DNA from: C-114 sp963719285
GTDB lineage: Bacteria; Chloroflexota; Limnocylindria; Limnocylindrales; CSP1-4
Assembly (NCBI GenBank): GCA_963719285.1
Contig: CAVRBO010000004.1
Span: 310,001-374,000, forward strand
DNA: 64,000 nucleotides
Direction: 5' to 3'
How positions within the stretch are numbered: the stretch's first letter is position 1; each line of letters opens with the position of its first letter. The notes under the pieces are model-generated. The model saw only the letters and a list, made by a program, of their open reading frames with translations. It ran no database searches and had not been told where the DNA came from. The position numbers were made by a program, and so were the translations under genes. Of this stretch, positions 61,393-64,000 are shown piece by piece.

Positions 61393-63408
61393 TCAGCGGA
61401 AGTAGAACTGGATATCCACCGGGCTGTACTGGTAGAGGTCCGCCCAGGTCGTGCCATTGCCGGAGCTCTGGCCGGAGCCGTCCCGGAAGGCCGTGGACAT
61501 GAGGCCCACGTCGGTGCCTTCGCGGATCGGCGCGGCCGTGTACTCCGTCCCGGACGGCGTGGTGAGGCGGAGGTTGTACGACGTTCCGTTGACCAGCGTG
61601 TGCGCCGAGCCGAAGGTCACTCCGACCCACACCGAACCGCCGTTGTCGCCGCCCGCCGCGCTCGCCGGGACGGAGCTGGCGGCGACATTGGCCGAATCGA
61701 TGAGCGTGCCGGAGCCTGTCTCCAGGCGGATCGTGAGCGGGCTCGAGCCGCTCGTCCGGCGGACCCGGACGAAGGCCTTGCTGATCGTGCGGTCGCCGCC
61801 CGAGACCGTGAAGTGCTCGCGGACGGACGCCGAGCCCGAGATCGTCCCGTAGAGTTCGACGATGTTCGCGATGTAGGCCATCCCGTCGTGGACGCCGTTC
61901 GAGTAGGCGAGGTCCATGTCCGCGGTGTACCTGCCCTCGACCGACCAGCTCGACGGGGCGGCGGTCAGGACGGCGTAGTCGGCGTCGGCGAACGCCGGCT
62001 GGCGGGGGGTCAGGGTGGAGCCGTAGACGAAGAGCTCATTGACGCTGAAGTAGTTCCCGACGGGATTCGCGTCGATGTTCTCGAACACGATGTAGTAGCG
62101 CGAGCCCTTCGTGAGCGTGGCCGGCGACGGGAAGGTCACCGCGTCGTACGTGGTCCAGGCGCCGGACGGGTTGCCCGGCGAGTACGTGGCCGCGGCGAGC
62201 ACGGTGCCGGACGGAACGCCGCTGGCGTCGGTCTGGACGGTGATCCGGTATGTCCCGCCGTTACCTCCGGAATAGATCGGCCCGCCGCGTTGCTGGAAGC
62301 GCACGCTCTTGAGCGCGGAGGTCGTGCTCGCGACGAACCGGTGGGCGACCTTCGCCCGATCCGTCCAGCCGACCTGCAGGTTGGCCTTGGTGTCGAAGTT
62401 GAACGCGGCCCCGTAGATCCCGCCGGACCCGGGCTGGGGTGTGGTCGTGGGATCCGGGGTCTGGGTCGCGCCCGGCGTCGCCGTCGGCTTCGCGGTGGGA
62501 TCCGGCGTGGCGGTCGGGTCCGTGGTCGCGGTCGGATCGGGCGTCCCGGTCGGATCGGGGCTTGCCGTCGCGGTGGGATCCGGCGTCGCGGTCGGGTCCG
62601 CGCCGCTGGGCATGGTCGTGAACGTGAAGTCGGTCGAGACCGACAATCGGCCACCGGCGTCCTGCGAACGGACCCGGTAGTGATACTGCGTGCCGGGCGC
62701 GAGGCCCGAGACCTTCTGAGCGTGGGCGGTGTACTGGAGCGACTTCTCCGGCGCGGTCTCCTGGCCGTAGGCCGTCGTCGTGCCGTAGTCGACCTGCCCG
62801 GTGGCGGGTTCGTCCAGTCGCCAGGTGACGAGTGCCGCCGTGTCACTGACGCTCGTCGCCTTCACCAGGCTGATCGATGGAGGCGTCGTCCTTCCCGGGT
62901 TCTTGCGCGTGACCCGGACATTCACGGTCGTGACCGCGGGTGTGTGCGGGAGCGCCGAACGGGCGAGCGTGCCGGCGACGACCCTGACGGCCGAGGTGCG
63001 ATCGACCCGCGAGAAGGTCGCGCTGTGGACCCCGCTCGTGGCCGTGCCGGGGATCCGCAGATGGCCGTGGAACGTGCCCTTGACGCTCGGCCAGACGAGC
63101 CGGATCGCCCTCGGGACCGAATCCCAGTGGACCTGGTAGACCGCATGGGCCTTGAAGCCGCGCCCGTCGATGATGACCGTCTGGCCGGGGGCACCCGACC
63201 CGGTCACGGAGACCGTGGGCCCGCTCGCGGCGTTGTCGATGTCATCGGGCGCCGGTGATGCGCTCCAGGCGAGGGCCGGGACGAAGAGCAGGAGGCCGAT
63301 CGCGACGGTGAGGATGGGCAGTCGGCGCTTCGAGCTCGATCGTCTGGCCGGGGTCGACGGCGCGACGGCCGGGTCGGTGACCCAGGCGGTTCCATTCCAG
63401 AACGTCAT
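61393..63408 (-). CDS. Surface protein C: fibronectin-III domain, DPTA linker and QFYFR-tail modules
   Basis: 671 residues. The N-terminus MTFWNGTAWVTD precedes a basic stretch and a membrane segment (~28-48, LPILTVAIGLLLFVPALAWS). Then come an Ig-like domain (~60-165), a fibronectin III domain (~175-270, SISLVKATSVSDTAALVTWR to LSVSTDFTFTTMPSG), a linker of about 55 residues of DPTATP/DPTGTP repeats, and the two family modules (GIYGAAFNFDTKANLQVGWT, GGDNGGSVWVGVTFG), ending SPVDIQFYFR. Start ATG 63408 has GGAG ten bases upstream, at the edge of a c-di-GMP-I riboswitch. Likely a wall-spanning adhesin made on a c-di-GMP cue; function unproven. Confidence 0.87.
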   Translation of the reverse strand: MTFWNGTAWVTDPAVAPSTPARRSSSKRRLPILTVAIGLLLFVPALAWSASPAPDDIDNAASGPTVSVTGSGAPGQTVIIDGRGFKAHAVYQVHWDSVPRAIRLVWPSVKGTFHGHLRIPGTATSGVHSATFSRVDRTSAVRVVAGTLARSALPHTPAVTTVNVRVTRKNPGRTTPPSISLVKATSVSDTAALVTWRLDEPATGQVDYGTTTAYGQETAPEKSLQYTAHAQKVSGLAPGTQYHYRVRSQDAGGRLSVSTDFTFTTMPSGADPTATPDPTATASPDPTGTPDPTATTDPTATPDPTAKPTATPGATQTPDPTTTPQPGSGGIYGAAFNFDTKANLQVGWTDRAKVAHRFVASTTSALKSVRFQQRGGPIYSGGNGGTYRITVQTDASGVPSGTVLAAATYSPGNPSGAWTTYDAVTFPSPATLTKGSRYYIVFENIDANPVGNYFSVNELFVYGSTLTPRQPAFADADYAVLTAAPSSWSVEGRYTADMDLAYSNGVHDGMAYIANIVELYGTISGSASVREHFTVSGGDRTISKAFVRVRRTSGSSPLTIRLETGSGTLIDSANVAASSVPASAAGGDNGGSVWVGVTFGSAHTLVNGTSYNLRLTTPSGTEYTAAPIREGTDVGLMSTAFRDGSGQSSGNGTTWADLYQYSPVDIQFYFR

Positions 63409-63418
63409 GCGATCGTGT

Positions 63419-63500
63419 CTCCGTTCGGCAGCCCGGCTGACTCAGGGAGTTCCGTGGCTTTGCGACCCCGTCTCGCGGCGGGTGTGCTATTTCGTGGGAC
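63419..63500 (-). promoter_or_regulatory. Second cyclic di-GMP-I (GEMM-I) riboswitch
   Basis: On the minus strand GGGGTCGCAAAGCC (63469-63456) matches the GGGACGCAAAGCC core with one change. It is preceded by a stem capped by GCGA (CCCGCC-GCGA-GACGGG) and followed by an ACTC/GAGT hairpin and AGCCGGGCTGCCGAA, a closer match to the usual GEMM-I 3' half than the first copy. The 5' block reads AGCACACC rather than GGCAAACC. The ribosome site GGAG (63422-63419) sits at the 3' end; nearby GACA and GATCG can pair with TGTC and CGATC at 63498-63509. So translational control of surface protein C is likely. Confidence 0.85.
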
Positions 63501-63750
63501 ATCGGATCGAGGACCATCCGGTCCGACAGGCCAACTCGCAGGATGGCCAACCACCATCCGCTCGGGTATGGGGTGATGGTCCCGGCGGCCGTGGGACGAA
63601 GCGGGGCCCGGACCGACCCTGAGCGCACCGGTGTGGCACGCACGGCACAGCCCGCCTCATCCGGGCGCGCCGGGAATCGGACCGCGGGACCCGTCGATGG
63701 GTCCCGCGGAAGGAAGGTTTCGATCGCCGCCGGGCAGCGGCGTCCGGTGA
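63501..63750. other. Intergenic region with hairpin terminator after surface protein D
   Basis: About 250 bp before the second riboswitch. A perfect 11-bp stem CCGCGGGACCC-GTCGAT-GGGTCCCGCGG lies at 63682-63709, some 40 bases past the stop of the partial gene at 63751, and probably ends its transcript. No gene or clear promoter seen in the rest. Confidence 0.6.
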
Positions 63751-64000
63751 TCAGCGGAAGTAGAACTGGATGTCGACCGGGCTGTAGGCGTACAGGTCCG
63801 CCCAGCTCGTCCCGTTGCTCGAGCTCTGGCCCGAGCCGTCGCGGAAGGCGGGGGAGAGGAGACCCACGTCGGTCCCTTCGCGGATCGGCGCGGAGGTGTA
63901 CGTGGTGCCCGACGCCGTCGCCAGGCGCAGGTTGTAGGCCGTCCCGTTGGCGAGAGTGTGCGGGCTGCTGAAGGTCACCGTGACCCAGACCGACCCGCCG
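63751..64000 (-). CDS. Surface protein D of the QFYFR-tail family (partial, 5' end off the right edge)
   Basis: Only the last ~83 codons are inside the window, open to the right edge: GGSVWVTVTFSSPHTLANG, APIREGTDVGLLSPAFRDGS, and the end SPVDIQFYFR. It is nearly identical in plan to the end of surface protein C (SSPVDIQFYFR context and GQSS-NGT-WADLY), so it is a recent paralogue. The upstream part is not visible. Confidence 0.88.
   Translation of the reverse strand, partial: GGSVWVTVTFSSPHTLANGTAYNLRLATASGTTYTSAPIREGTDVGLLSPAFRDGSGQSSSNGTSWADLYAYSPVDIQFYFR

Noticed and set aside
62430..62600. Short-period repeats as a possible CRISPR array
   Set aside because: They encode an in-frame DPTATP linker in surface protein C; there are no unique spacers or constant repeats.
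57708..64000. Assigning the surface-protein tail to DUF4082
   Set aside because: Overall beta-rich surface context is similar, but I could not match the characteristic DUF4082 motifs, so the family is left unnamed.

Overview
The window is high-GC (roughly 70%), densely packed DNA with many GTG or TTG starts and many 4-base ATGA/GTGA stop-start overlaps. There is no insertion sequence, phage gene, CRISPR array, tRNA or rRNA that I can recognise. The gene set points to a soil or freshwater Chloroflexota-like bacterium (Limnocylindria-type) or possibly an actinobacterium: a MarP-like CvpA-protease fusion, a luciferase-fold oxidoreductase, a SipW/TasA pair, citramalate-based isoleucine synthesis and large repeat-linked surface proteins. 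The lineage is inference only.

Layout. 1-10.6 kb (minus strand): an M20 deacylase running off the left edge, a small membrane protein, a luciferase-like oxidoreductase and ilvD; then an Xre regulator bracketed by inverted repeats, a DUF885 protein, a CvpA-serine protease, a lipoprotein, and leuD/leuC. 10.9-15.7 kb (plus): a membrane GGDEF-EAL protein, a DUF5317 membrane protein, a c-di-GMP-I riboswitch, two tandem 32-residue membrane peptides, a palindrome-rich non-coding stretch, and an attenuator-like leader. 15.7-25.2 kb (plus): ilvB-ilvN-ilvC-leuA-leuB-cimA, an orphan LeuA-type regulatory domain, and pheA. With ilvD and leuCD this gives valine, leucine and citramalate-route isoleucine synthesis apart from the transaminase. 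25.2-33.8 kb: PPK2, a beta-propeller lipoprotein, an aldehyde dehydrogenase, an acetyltransferase, and an acyl-CoA operon (dehydrogenase, NDP-forming CoA ligase, enoyl-CoA hydratase). 34.1-36.5 kb: a TasA-like fibre protein, a SipW-type signal peptidase and a second secreted substrate. 36.6-57.6 kb: an exopolysaccharide locus with two initiating phosphoglycosyltransferases, a Wzz/Wzc protein, flippase, polymerase, three glycosyltransferases, AsnB, epimerase, FemAB-like, ATP-grasp, methyltransferase and deacetylase genes, plus a DegT aminotransferase broken by a frameshift. 57.7-64 kb (minus): four paralogous secreted proteins ending in QFYFR/QFYLK, one of them behind a second c-di-GMP-I riboswitch.

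How it fits together. The window encodes a protein able to make and break c-di-GMP, two RNA switches likely to sense it, and the surface programme (polysaccharide, TasA-like fibres, large secreted proteins) that c-di-GMP commonly controls. The most novel element is the riboswitch followed by two tiny membrane peptides sharing an LxAGxRW tail. Other unusual points are a relay of four ATGA junctions made of 17-bp repeats in front of the M20 gene, the orphan LeuA regulatory domain, and the inverted repeats around the Xre gene.
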